Source: Oikopleura dioica (taxonomy: Eukaryota > Chordata > Appendicularia > Copelata > Oikopleuridae). From it: DNA of 64,000 nt. The number at the start of each line of letters is the position of its first letter. Positions within the stretch are counted from its first letter, which is position 1. Shown piece by piece: positions 1 to 10,659 of this stretch. The translations under genes and the position numbers were made by a program. The DNA is taken from the NCBI GenBank assembly GCA_907165135.1, contig OU015569.1, positions 6,386,001 through 6,450,000 of the forward strand, given 5' to 3'. The notes beneath the pieces were generated by a model, which made no database searches, had not been told where the DNA came from, and saw only the letters and a program-made list of their open reading frames with translations.

Positions 1-2570
1 ATTCTCCCAGAAATTAATTGCTACATTAAATATCTTTATTCTGATTAATCAAGCTGAAAGAATAATTGACTAGAGCCCATGATCCTTGGTGTTTAATTGA
101 TTCGCGGAAGCTGGCGGAGATGATCGAGCTTTGTGTAATCGGCAGACGCACGTTTACGAATTTTCGCATTTTTGGCGAAAGTGGGAATGGCGAAATCGAG
201 CACCGTGGCCAGAACAATGTTTCATGTTTTTGTTCGACATTGTTTTACAACGAAATGCGGTACCGCTCTTTTGTTGACTTATTTACGTGTTCCAGTCTTG
301 TCGCTTTCCTTGCTCTTGAGAAGACATTTAATTACGTGAAGAGCAAGATAGTGAAGAGCGTCTTTAGACAAATTCAAAAAGGAGTAACTTTCGTGATCGT
401 AAGATAATTAATGGCTTCTGTTTTTCGGAAAGAGAGGGAATGTTCCCCACCGTGGTGCGTAAATTGCTGCTTCTGTCACGCTGATAAGGAGGAGCGTTTT
501 CTCTCCTTCCGAGAAAAACGCATCAGCCAAAGAGTTTTCTATTATAATGGTGGAGCTTTGATTCGAAGTGCCTCAGTTCAGAACGTCTCTATAATTTTGC
601 CACTTAGTGCGCATTGTTCACATTCACGCGCGCAATTTCTCCATCGCCGATTCAGGTGTGTAATGAAACCTTTCGAGGATTTAACCCGCGCATGTCGAGT
701 GTTTAACCCTTTGACAACGGTTATTCACTACAGCTGCGCAGGGGCTGCTCTTGCTTTAAAGCATCGCTAGAACTGACCGTAGAAAGATCGTGTTGACTGT
801 TGGTGATCCAATGGGCGAATTCTGTGGGATCTAGTCGACCACTCAAGTCGTTTTCTTGAAAATGTCAGGGAGCAGCGGTGGCTCGATTCGATTTTGAGCT
901 TTTCTGGTTTTGCTATTTTGAGAAGATACTTTTCGCCAAGTGTTACCGCACGTGCATCCGGTGCTGGTCATCCATTTTCCAAAATTTTCGGTTCCATTTC
1001 CGCCCCTTTTGAAGCATCGCCTAATCGGATGGAACGTACGCAACTACAGCCATCCGCCAATTTCTGCATCATCCCAAATACCGTTTTTCCCTGAATACTC
1101 ACTTACTTCACTGTCGGCCTTATGCAAATTTTCACAGAGCAGTCGCCCGAATTTTGCATAATTATGAATCGAAAATGTTTTGACGCTGAAGTTGTTTTCC
1201 AGCGCTGCTGCTGCTGCTGGAAATGCAGCGACACATTGCAGATTATGTCTTCGAGGAAAGGAGCTAGTAATTGTCCAAAAAGTCGCGATTTGGGACAGAT
1301 TCTTCGAGTGCCCGTAGCAAGTGGCTCCGTTTTTCCGTACCATTCAAGAGCTGAAGGCGCCGACCGCTGGTGAATTTTGTGAATTTGTTGAGAATAATTT
1401 CTCAACAGCACAAACAGCACCTCCACCACCGCCCAAAGTTTCTTAATTAGCTTATTATTAATGGAATTGTCAGTCGCCTTCTTTCGTCAGCGTCTGAGGG
1501 TCTCGAAGTTTACGATAAGTGATATAGGCAGACTAGATAAGGGCCGGCGTGGAATCTGTATCTCAAATTCGGTATGCAAATTTGATAAGAACAATAGTTA
1601 TCTCCCCGAGCGGCAATTTTTGTTTTCGCCGAAATGAAGATGAAAGTAAACGTAACACCGAAAATCGAAGTGCAGCTTCCGATAATGACATTTGATCGAG
1701 AAAAAAAATGAATTTTTGATTATAGGCGCCCCGTGAGAAGTGCACAGTGAGGGAGATCTCGTTCGAAATGAAATTTGTTCAATTTTGGATCTCGACTCGC
1801 ATGGAAATTTATATTTGATTGCGACCGGCCGGAGTGAAAGTTTGACTTTGTTTTTATCGAAATAAGTCGCAAGTGCAAAACTTTTTTAACTGCATATAGT
1901 TAAGGTAGTGCTTTAGAAGTCTGTTGGATGTTTTTATGACTTTTCAACCGCTCAAAATAGCCTGGAAATCAGCTCGTTTGAAAACTGATTATCGTAGCCG
2001 ATCTCTTTCTTTCCAAAATTACACATATTTTCACTTGTAACAGTAATGGAAAAGAAATTATCAGTAAAACGTTCGCCCTAATCTCACGTCAGATAAGAAT
2101 AGAAAAATAAAGGCGTTTGTGTCTTATTCTTTTGCGTAACTTTTAAAATGCCAGGCTCCAGGATAGAAACTAGAGAAAAAGAAACGTGTCCACTCTTTTT
2201 AATCGTTAAAAATTTCGAAAAAATATTGCCGGAATACTTTCCGAAATCCGGCTTGAGTGTGTTTGCCAAATACCCTCAGAAGAGGTTTTAGAGCGGCTTG
2301 ATAGAGTGAGGGCAGAAAGAAAGTGAAAACTTGCAGAGGTGATCGAATCCGGAGTTTGCTTCTCTACCGGAGTTCTCGGCGTTAATTCTGAGCCGGAAAA
2401 AATAGTGCCATTTTATCGGGCTCCAAGTGAGCACTTCCCACGAAGCACCATCAGACGAGGGCATTAGCCGACAAAGCTCAACGATAAGGGTCGGATTAGC
2501 TGCCCCAGAAGAGTCCGCTCTTCGAGAATTTATAGCGAATACTGTGTTTTGAAGCGTTTCTTCAGATAGA
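1..2570. other. Intergenic or upstream region, no supported gene
   Basis: Several open frames of 60-140 codons occur on both strands, but none shows a recognisable domain, a splice-compatible continuation or a convincing signal peptide. A short CTG-type triplet run lies near 1201-1220. The last few hundred bases probably hold the promoter and 5' leader of the LRR membrane protein that starts at 2571. I saw no tRNA, rRNA or transposon terminus. Confidence 0.4.
2556..2565 (+). promoter_or_regulatory. Candidate trans-splice acceptor of the LRR gene
   Basis: A pyrimidine-rich run ending TTCTTCAG lies five bases before the ATG at 2571, too close for a normal 5' UTR start. Larvaceans add a spliced leader at such sites (established for Oikopleura). 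That it is used here is inference. Confidence 0.4.
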
Positions 2571-5173
2571 ATGCGGCTGAGACTGCTGCTGCTCTTCCAG
2601 CTGGTCTTCTCATGTCCCGATGAATGCCGGTGTGACACAAGACGCAAGATCGTCTTCTGTAACGACAGAAATTTTAATTCCATTCCTGCCGGCATTCCAT
2701 CCGACACAAAGCAACTCCATTTACAGGTAATTATATCATCTTGTGAGTCATAGAAACAAAGTGAAAAATTCAGGAGAACGAGCTCTTCGACGATGACGAG
2801 TTAGATCGCCTTTTGAAGCGTTTGACAAGTTTAGAAAGTCTGAAGCTCTTCAACAACAAACTAACACGCGTTCCAAGGCTCAACTCGAAAGTGCTTCGCG
2901 AGATCTACATCAACCGAAACAGGTAATACCAAAGTTTTCAGCGTTCAAAATTTATGACCAACACATTCAAGAATTGAATAAATTCAGGAGGAAAGATAAA
3001 AACGGAGGGCTGGACACGTCTTTTGCGTCAGTTTTAGACGTTTTTTCCAGATGTGTGTTTCAGATTAAAATTTATCGAAACAGTTTCCGTGAACCAGAAA
3101 TTTCCATTTGCAAGATGGTGAACACTGTACCTCACAATAATTTTTTTTTCTTTTTAAATTCAATTTGTACCTTTATGCCGCCCATTCTTCACGAAAACTG
3201 TGGCCAGAAAACGGCAAATTCAATTTCGACACCTGTTGACAGGGGAATTCATAATTATGCGCAAGGATAGCGCCGGGATAATTGTTTTTAAAACTTGGAT
3301 GAGCGTTATTTGCGGAGTGATGTTTTTGAAATGGCTTGATTGATTTATTCAGAATATCCTCCGTCACGAGCAGCTCATTTGAAAACTGTCCGAAGCTGGC
3401 GGTGATTGTGCTTGACGAGAACGAACTCACAAGCGAGTCGATCGAGGCTGGAGCTTTTGCATCGCTTACAGAATTGCGAAGAATCAGCTACGCTCGGAAT
3501 AATGTTGAAGTATTTCCAGCCGGAATGCCTTACTCTTTGAAAGAAATCTACGCGCCACATAATGGAATGGCAAAAATACCTGCGACAACGCTGAGTCAAC
3601 TCATGAACGTGGAAGTCCTTGATTTGAGCCACAATCAGTTGACTGACGAGTCCTTCGGAGGAGAATCGTATGGCCTCGCCAATTTGGTCAATTTGCGAAA
3701 GGAACAGTTGTGATACGCATTCCTATGAAATTTTGATAAGGAATATTCCTTCTTAATTTTGAAACTGAAGACATAGAAGAGTAAAACTTATCATAACTTT
3801 TTGAAGATCTATCTTAGTTACAATCGACTGCAACATTTTCCAAAGCATCTCTCATTTACAACAGAGTCAGTGTATTTGAACGCAAACCAGCTTACCGCTA
3901 TTGCGATGACCGATATTGAACATCTTACTAATCTGAGAATGCTCGATCTCGCGCACAACCAACTATACTCTATCGAGCCTGGAACTCTACGAAATCTGAG
4001 AAGCCTCACCAACATCGATCTTTCAGGTTTCTATTTGAATAGAAACTACACTTTGCTACGTAAAATCCTATTGAATTGAGTTAAAATTCGTCTCGCTTAG
4101 ATTTTCAATTAGATTTCAAACTTATTTTCCCTCAACCATAGCGCTCAATTTTCGATTTGTAGGAAATAATTGGTGGTGCGATTGTTTCTTGCTGGATCTT
4201 TGGGAGTATTTAAAATCATCTGGCGTGCATCATGGAGCACAAGACTCTCCAAAATGCCGGGATCCTCGCAATTCTGCGCTACGAATCGACGAGCTCAATC
4301 AAAGTGATTTTGAATGTAGCCCGATCGAATTCGGATTGCTCAAAGAAAACGGCAACATCAAATTGGAAATAAACGAGTTCGACATGCCATCTTCTCCCGA
4401 TGTTAGAGTGCATCTTCAAAATATACAAGGTTTGTAGAGAAAATACTTATCTCATTAATAAATTGATTTTAAGGAAACCACTCTGTTTCCATGGTTCTTA
4501 CGGAAGCTTCAACGGTTTTGAAGACGTTAGAACCATCGACGGCTTATAGGATCTGCCTCTACAATTTTTACGCCATGGAGAGCTCTCGCCTCCCTGAAAG
4601 CATGTGCAGTCTAATTCACACGCCTTACAGCCAGGAGGTGGACTATTCGGCCACGATGGAAGCGATTCCACGATCGAGACAGCTCGAGCTTGTTGTCGGC
4701 ATCGTGACTGGTCTCATTTTGATGACGGTTATTCTTGCTGTGTACTTCGTATGCTGGAGAAATGGTCATCTCAGCGATCACAAAAAATATCACTCACCGC
4801 TTGGTTTGACAACTCATGACAGCTTTTTTTTAACTTTATTTTAGCACAAAGCCAGAATTTTTTGCAGAGCAGATCCCTCGATCGCAAAGCTGCATTTACT
4901 GGTGCTCACTCGACAACATCAACGACCTTCCAGCTCGCATCAATCACTTCGCCTGGGCTAGAGCTTACAGCTGATGCATCGAAAGAGTTCGATGTTACTC
5001 TGATGCTTCGCAATCCCATGATCCCCGATCCGAGAAGTAGTTTTCACAGTCACGGAGCTTGCTCGTCTGACAACACATCAGACGGTGCATATCATACTAT
5101 GACCTCATCTGTACACCACCACCATTCGGTCCCTCATCATAATAGGGCTGAGAGTATCGGTGTCTTCGTCTAA
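2571..5173 (+). CDS. LRR single-pass membrane protein with FN3-like region
   Basis: Seven exons: 2571-2726, 2774-2922, 3353-3701, 3807-4026, 4163-4429, 4474-4803, 4845-5173, giving 599 residues with every junction in phase. It starts with a short hydrophobic signal peptide (MRLRLLLLFQ), then a cysteine-rich LRRNT cap, about ten leucine-rich repeats with LxxLxLxxNxL spacing, and an LRRCT cap (NNWWCDCFLLD). A region resembling a fibronectin III domain follows (STAYRICLYNFY). One transmembrane helix (VVGIVTGLILMTVILAVYFV) precedes a cytoplasmic tail with a histidine cluster. This order matches neuronal LRR adhesion proteins such as the LRFN, LRIT and FLRT groups, but I cannot assign an orthologue. 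Its likely role is cell-surface adhesion or signalling. Intron 3 (3702-3806) has GA-AG borders, intron 2 is unusually long (430 nt) and the others are 41-136 nt. Confidence 0.85.
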
Positions 5174-5191
5174 ATGTCACCTCTGTCGATA

Positions 5192-5197
5192 AATAAA
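5192..5197 (+). terminator. Polyadenylation signal of the LRR gene
   Basis: A canonical AATAAA lies 19 bases after the stop codon at 5173. Confidence 0.6.
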
Positions 5198-5476
5198 AAT
5201 AACCGTCATGCCCTGTTTCAAGTTCAATATTCGACCCTAATTTTAATAAAAAATTTCCGGTATGTTCAATAGTTGTTGTACTCATGCATTTGGATTGCGA
5301 GATAGCGTGGTGCTTAGAATAATTTATTTGAGCTTTAAAAAGTAATAAGATCTGGGCAATGCTGAAGAGCAAAAAGAAGATTTTCATCGTCCAAGCCAGA
5401 GCTATTTGCGATGTTTTCAATGATTTCTCCATAACCTTTGTTCAGTTTTAGAAATGCCAATGACAAAGAATGACCT

Positions 5477-5665
5477 CTATATCAGTGAATTATAAACTGT
5501 TCCTGGAGGAGACTCGTCGGAGTCAGAATCAATTGAAATACTGTCGTACGCGGGAGGGCTGTCAATGGGGAAGGATGAAGCATCGAAGAGAGTAGCATCT
5601 TCAGTTTCCCCGGAAAGTGTTTCTCTTCTGGCGTTCTCTAACACATCTTCTTGAACCCCCATACA
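5477..5665 (-). CDS. Possible last exon or short protein with PPxY motif
   Basis: On the minus strand an acceptor-like TTTTGCAG near 5680 is followed by an ATG-containing open frame. It ends in an acidic stretch with a WW-domain ligand motif (PPAY) and the tail GTVYNSLI. It could be the C-terminal exon of a longer gene, or a 60-residue trans-spliced protein starting at MGVQEDV. No upstream exon could be joined with confidence. A second minus frame at 5432 (MEKSLKTSQ, one hydrophobic helix) overlaps the 3' end of the LRR gene and is less convincing. I do not recognise a family. Confidence 0.3.
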   Translation of the reverse strand, partial: CMGVQEDVLENARRETLSGETEDATLFDASSFPIDSPPAYDSISIDSDSDESPPGTVYNSLI

Positions 5666-6068
5666 TATTGAGAGGCCTGCAAAAGAGTCTAATTTTAGAA
5701 TAATCATTTAGTAATAGCGTGGATAACCCTTGTCGATATCAGCTCTTTCCTGAAGTCATCCAGTCAATAAACTTGAATCGGATTCTCTTAAGCCCATTTA
5801 CAAAAAATGCCATTTTCGATGAAATTTCGATCTACTGCTTTTGCATGTTTTTTGCTTTTGCCTGATTTTTATCAATTTATGTGAGGCGAAAAAGCTGATC
5901 GAAGAAATTGTAAAAATGTTTCAATAACAGTTCCTCTCTTTCCATCGAATAAGAACAGTTATCAACTCGCTAACAGATAATGAGATCGGAAGAAGATCCG
6001 CCAGACATTCCGAAAACATAAAATTCGCCTGATGCAAAAAAAATATTATTGCCAATAATCATCTAGCA

Positions 6069-6424
6069 ATGTCACGTCGGGTAGGCGTCCTTTTGGACAG
6101 ATTTGAGTATTTGATGACACGAACCTATGATGAAAACAAGGATGTAAAATTGATTCCGCTGCAGCAAGTTCCTGACAGCAACTACTCAATGGGCCGCTAC
6201 CAAACATTCGAACGAATCCGACGAAAAAAGGTAAGTAGGAGCCTGGACTTCCAGCTTCGGTGTCGACGACTCTCAATAAACCAAAGAAAGACGCCAAATA
6301 ATATCAGGAAGACGCAGAAACCTACAAAGCTTTGAACACGCCTCTCTACTCAAATAAAACATTGTTATCGGCAACTGTTTTAGCTGATGATAAATATGAC
6401 TTGTTTAGGGTCATGTTCATATAG
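6069..6424 (+). CDS. Small basic protein of unknown function
   Basis: Two exons are proposed, 6069-6230 and 6308-6424, joined by a GTAAGT...CAG intron in phase 0 to give 92 residues. The N-terminus is basic and hydrophilic (MSRRVGVLLDRFEYLMTR) with no signal peptide or membrane segment, and no family is recognised. If the intron is retained, the frame stops at 6335 and an AATAAA follows about 15 bases later, so an unspliced 88-residue form with its own poly(A) signal is a real alternative. The gene is tail-to-tail with aldolase, with only 173 bases between the two stop codons. Confidence 0.5.
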
Positions 6425-6427
6425 TAT

Positions 6428-6433
6428 TTTATT
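6428..6433 (-). terminator. Polyadenylation signal of aldolase
   Basis: AATAAA on the minus strand, about 165 bases past the aldolase stop. Confidence 0.5.
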
Positions 6434-6597
6434 TTTTTAATTTTCGGATTTGGTTGAGTAACAGAAAGGAGTCGTTTTGGTGAACAAAGAACTAAAGTTT
6501 TTCACAGACACAGGCAACACTTGGGTGAACTTTTTGTCTTGCGCGGAATATCGGCAACAATCACATGGAAAAATAGAAATAGAGTCATCAATTATGC

Positions 6598-8102
6598 TTA
6601 ATACGAGTGGTTGGCAACGAAGAGGGATTCAGAGGCGGCTCCAGAAGCTTCTTCACCTTCGTATTTGCCGAGGGCAGCGAGTTTGTTTGAAGTGGCTCGG
6701 TGCATCAGGGTCTTCTGAGCGTTGTTGACGTTCTCGGGTTCAGTCTTTCCCTAAAATACCGTTGAAATATGTTATTAGGCTCTATCTCTTCAAAACTCAA
6801 AATATTTTCGATAAGGGAACACATGCGTTAATGGGAATCTCATGCGATAAAGCAGAATAAGAACTCAAATGTACTTACGAATCCTTGCTACAAAATAAAC
6901 GATTAGTTTTGTCTTTGATTGATGTCGAAGTTATAGTGATAGCCCAATCTATTAATCTAGTGCTAATTTTAAAGGTACTTACACCCCATGCTTTGAGGAC
7001 AGAAGCCTGAAGGGCTCGGCCGTAAGAGAAAGAGATCTTCCATGGTCGGAGCTCCTGAGGAAGCACGTTCATCGAGTTGAGGTTCTCAGTAGCCTGGAGC
7101 TCAGTCTGACCGCCAGAGAGGAAGGTGACACCTTATTAAAAGTGTTAATCTCTAGCAACAAGAGACTTATCTAACCTGGCATGGCTGGTGGCACGGTTCG
7201 TCGAAGGGCAGTAACAGTAGCGTTAGCAATTTCAGCAGAAGTAGCCTTCTTGGGGCAGTCGAGACCTAGATTAATATTGTTAAAATGAAGATAAGACTGG
7301 CATCGTTTACCTGGAGTGACCATGTTTGGCTTGAGGAGGGTTCCTTCAAGGTAGACGTGGTGATCGCTGAGAGCCTTGTAGACGGCGGCGAGGACGCGCT
7401 CGGTAACTTCCTGGCAAACTTCGATTGTGTGGTCACCATCGATAAGGATTTCGGGCTCGACAATGGGGACAAGTCCCTCAGACTGGCAGATCGAAGCGTA
7501 TCGGGCGAGGACATTGGCGTTCTCGAGGATACCTCAAAGGGAATATTCTAATATGAAACATGGAAGCGCCTTACCCTGGGGAGAGGGAGTTCGGCCGTTG
7601 TCCTGGATTCGGAGGACGCATCGCCATTTGGCGAAGTCGCAACCGTCGGCCTTGTATTGTTTGCATCGCTCAGCAAGTCCGTCAAGACCCTGAGTGGTAC
7701 CCTCGTTCTGGGATCCGAAGAGTGGGACGACACCCTTGTCGACCTTGATTCCGAGAAGAATGCCTCGAGAGGTCAAGCTGTCGACGAGTCGCTTTCCTTC
7801 GTTGTCCTTCTGGTAAAGAGTCTCGTGGAAGAGGATGACACCACCGATGGATTCTTCGAGTCCCTTAGGGGTGGTAAAGAGGATCTTTCTGTAGGTCATT
7901 CTGTTTTCTTCGTTGTTCTCGACTCCAATGGAGCTGAATTTGTGAGCAACTGAAGTTCTACCCTCTCTATTTACCTGAGTCGCTTTCCAATGGTGCCGGT
8001 GGACTCGTCAGCGGCGAGGATACCCTTACCATTGGCAACGATCTGTTTGGCGATTCGGGCAAGCTCGGCTTGGAGTTCGGGGGAACCAGCTGGTGGAGCC
8101 AT
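6598..8102 (-). CDS. aldo: Class I fructose-bisphosphate aldolase
   Basis: This glycolytic enzyme cleaves fructose-1,6-bisphosphate to dihydroxyacetone phosphate and glyceraldehyde-3-phosphate in the cytosol. Seven exons (minus-strand order): 7975-8102, 7575-7933, 7311-7532, 7176-7265, 6983-7131, 6879-6887, 6598-6750, giving 369 residues against the usual ~363. Visible are [11 protein letters not shown] near the N-terminus, the FAKWR active-site stretch (Lys146 and Arg148 of the vertebrate numbering), VEPEIL with the catalytic glutamate, the Schiff-base lysine in TLLKPNMV, and a C-terminal tyrosine (NHSY) as in vertebrate isozymes. All introns are GT-AG and short (41 nt for the first). Exon 6 is only 9 nt. 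A pyrimidine-AG site lies about 19 bases before the ATG and may accept a spliced leader. Confidence 0.97.
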
Positions 8103-9036
8103 CTCTTGTTTTTATTCAATCTGAAAGTTTGAGTTTACTTCTCTTTGCAGAAGTAATGAACAGATTTGGGCACATTGGGGGACTATAAACGTTTGCCTCT
8201 GATGTAACCCGCAGGCACATGCCCGATGGGCGAAGCCAAGACGCAAAGTTATGCAATAAACATGAGTTGAGGTTGACAGATAAGGTAACAAAGTTATTTT
8301 CCGTAATTGGCAACGGAACTGATTTTATAATTGCAAAATTTGAATCATAAATTTTTGCATTAAGCGATTAAATAAACAAATGAGCTCTTCAGCATTGAAT
8401 AATAGTAGAATTTCTCTATCTCTAGAATTTCATTTTAACTGCAATTCCTCTCTTTTCCCAGTCGGCGTCTTATCCCACCCATTTCTCCACCAATGGGCGT
8501 TTTCTTTCCTTTCCTCGGGTAATGCTAAAAATTCGAAAACATTAGTGCCCCTGGTTTTACGCTAGCTTGTGACCCGTATTTCGTAAAATTCATAAAGCAC
8601 CGTTCACGTTAAAACGGCTCCACTCAATGTTTCAAATATTTGTCTGGATGGGCGGAGGAGAACGTTTTCGAAATATGGCCCGACAGAACCTGTACAGTTC
8701 GGAATGAGAACATAAAAGAAATCAAGTTCTAGAAGTCATTTATGAAGATAGCGAAGAACTCATAAAAATTGATTAAAATGTAACGATCAGTACGATTTAT
8801 TCGGGACCTTCTCAAGTTCAAAGCTAAACTTGGTATTCGGTTCAGCGTCATGTTTGAACTAAACACTGCCATAATGAACTTGGAGAAATGCTGCTTCGCT
8901 GACAGAGTCAATTTCTCTTAATGACGAGAAGAACGATAGATTTGCCGATAGCAATCAGAAGCAGTTGGCTCGGCACTCAACCGGTTGCGCATTTTCAGTT
9001 TTGTTTCTCACGAAAAGAGAACGCTGATTTGGAGAG
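8103..9036. other. Intergenic region between divergent aldolase and crotonase genes
   Basis: No coding signal was found. The two flanking genes point away from each other, so both promoters must lie here. A pyrimidine-AG site near 9000 could be the trans-splice acceptor of the crotonase gene. Confidence 0.4.
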
Positions 9037-10087
9037 ATGAAACTTACACGCGCTCTTCTCAGGTTTGAACATTACAATGTATCTTTCTCCTCTGAACCTA
9101 ACTATAGCTGCCCTAAATTTCCAGCCTTTCGTAAAGCTTCTACAGTGGAGCCCTTTGTCGAGCCAGTTTACGTCGAAACCCGACGAAGCTACGGAGGAAA
9201 TGGTGCGTTAAAATTGAGTAGAGAAACTAAATCAATTGTAGACGTTTTCATGCTGCGTTTGAACCGCCCTTTCAAGCAAAATGCAATCAACACTTTCATG
9301 GTCGAGCATCTTATTGTGGCGCTCAAAGTCTTCCAGCAACGTAATAGCTCCGACGCGGCGATCCTCTACGCGAAGGGCGAGGACTTTAGCCTCGGATACG
9401 ATTTGTGGCATTTCGACAAGCTCTTCTGCGTACGAGTGCAATTTCATAAAGCCCAATTTAATTTGCCATTCAGAACACGGAAGCACTGATTGACAGTCTC
9501 AAAATCAAGAAAATAAAAGCATCAAAGTGTCCTACTTCAAAAGCTTGCCAAAAACCAATTGTCACTGCGATTCATGGCCGCTGCGCGAACGGAGGGCTAG
9601 AATTGGCCCTCAACTCTGACTCAATTATCGCTTCTGACGACGCTGTCTTTAGTCTCCTACAGGTAAAATCCAAGTGACCCTATTTTCTAATGCTAGCATA
9701 GTACCAAATCGGACTACCCCTCATCGACGATGGACCGCAGCGCATTGCTGAAATACTCGGAGTCGACAAAACCATCGAAATGATTCAAAAGGGCACAGAA
9801 TTCTCCGCCCAAGAAGCACTGGAGCTCAAGTTGATACAACAAGTTGTGTCGAAGGATGACCTCCAAGAAGCGGTGAAATGCGTCTATACTTATTAAATAA
9901 AGAACTGGTTTTTAAGGCGTTCGATGCTGCGAGCACAATTTCGAAGAATAAAGGTCCCTTCAACGAGTCCTCAGTGTTCCGCACTGTCTACGCTGAGCTG
10001 GAGAAGAATGATGCGCTCGACTTAGTGATCAATCAGTCTTCCGATCTCTTCAAAATTCGCAAAGCGGCAGAAAGAGTTGCTTTCTGA
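9037..10087 (+). CDS. Enoyl-CoA hydratase/isomerase (crotonase) family protein
   Basis: Five exons: 9037-9202, 9242-9429, 9474-9662, 9702-9872, 9917-10087, giving 294 residues. The basic N-terminus without acidic residues (MKLTRALLRFEHYNV) suggests mitochondrial import. The crotonase core is clear: VFMLRLNRP, the first oxyanion-hole segment GEDFSLGYDL, then HGRCANGGLELAL, which carries the first catalytic glutamate. At the second active-site position, where hydratases have PE, the sequence reads FSLLQYQIGLPL, so glutamate is replaced by glutamine. That argues against a standard two-glutamate hydratase and favours an isomerase or divergent ECHDC-type activity. The first intron (39 nt) is in frame and hidden inside an open frame. 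An AATAAA follows at 10121. Confidence 0.85.
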
Positions 10088-10120
10088 TATTTCTACTCTG
10101 CTTCCTTTCTATGCGAGGCT

Positions 10121-10126
10121 AATAAA
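10121..10126 (+). terminator. Polyadenylation signal of the crotonase gene
   Basis: AATAAA 34 bases after the stop codon. Confidence 0.6.
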
Positions 10127-10183
10127 CTTAATTCATTCATGCATATAAGGGTTGACGTGGATTTGTTGTGGATTGAGCGCAAT

Positions 10184-10189
10184 TTTATT
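10184..10189 (-). terminator. Possible polyadenylation signal of cingulin
   Basis: Minus-strand AATAAA about 470 bases past the cingulin stop. The segment between (10190-10659) shows no coding signal and is probably its 3' UTR. Confidence 0.35.
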
Positions 10190-10659
10190 ATTTTATATCA
10201 TACAGAGCAGTTAATTTAAGCACTGCGTGCTCGTAGTGAAAGATTACTGTTGGCTGAAGAATGAAAACATCACAGGAGAATTAAAGTTTCATTCGCGGCG
10301 GCTGAGTTCGGACTCGATGTTTTGCGATAGTTAGCGAGTAGTAGCTATCCGGTACAGTGGAAACGCACAGTAGGAAAGATCAGTGAGTAGTAGCGAAGGA
10401 GTACGGTTACTCGTTGGATTTGTTCAAGGCGGAAGAAATTATTTTATATTAGAAGGAATGTTGAATTGGAAAATTTCTACAGCGACGTGAGAAACGTCGC
10501 CTTTCATGGGGAACATTGCTGTGGAAACATGCTGATATATCTGTACCAGAACGGAATAAATACAGTGTGATAGTAAGATAGGCGGTAGGGTAACTTCTCG
10601 TAGCAAGATAAATTATATCCCAAAGAGGTAAATGTTTTGTTATTTTTAAATACTCATCG

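Noticed and set aside
1201-1220. CTG/CAG triplet run
   Set aside because: Too short to call a microsatellite of note.
7285-7953. Plus-strand open frames opposite aldolase
   Set aside because: Shadows of the aldolase exons; no own domain.
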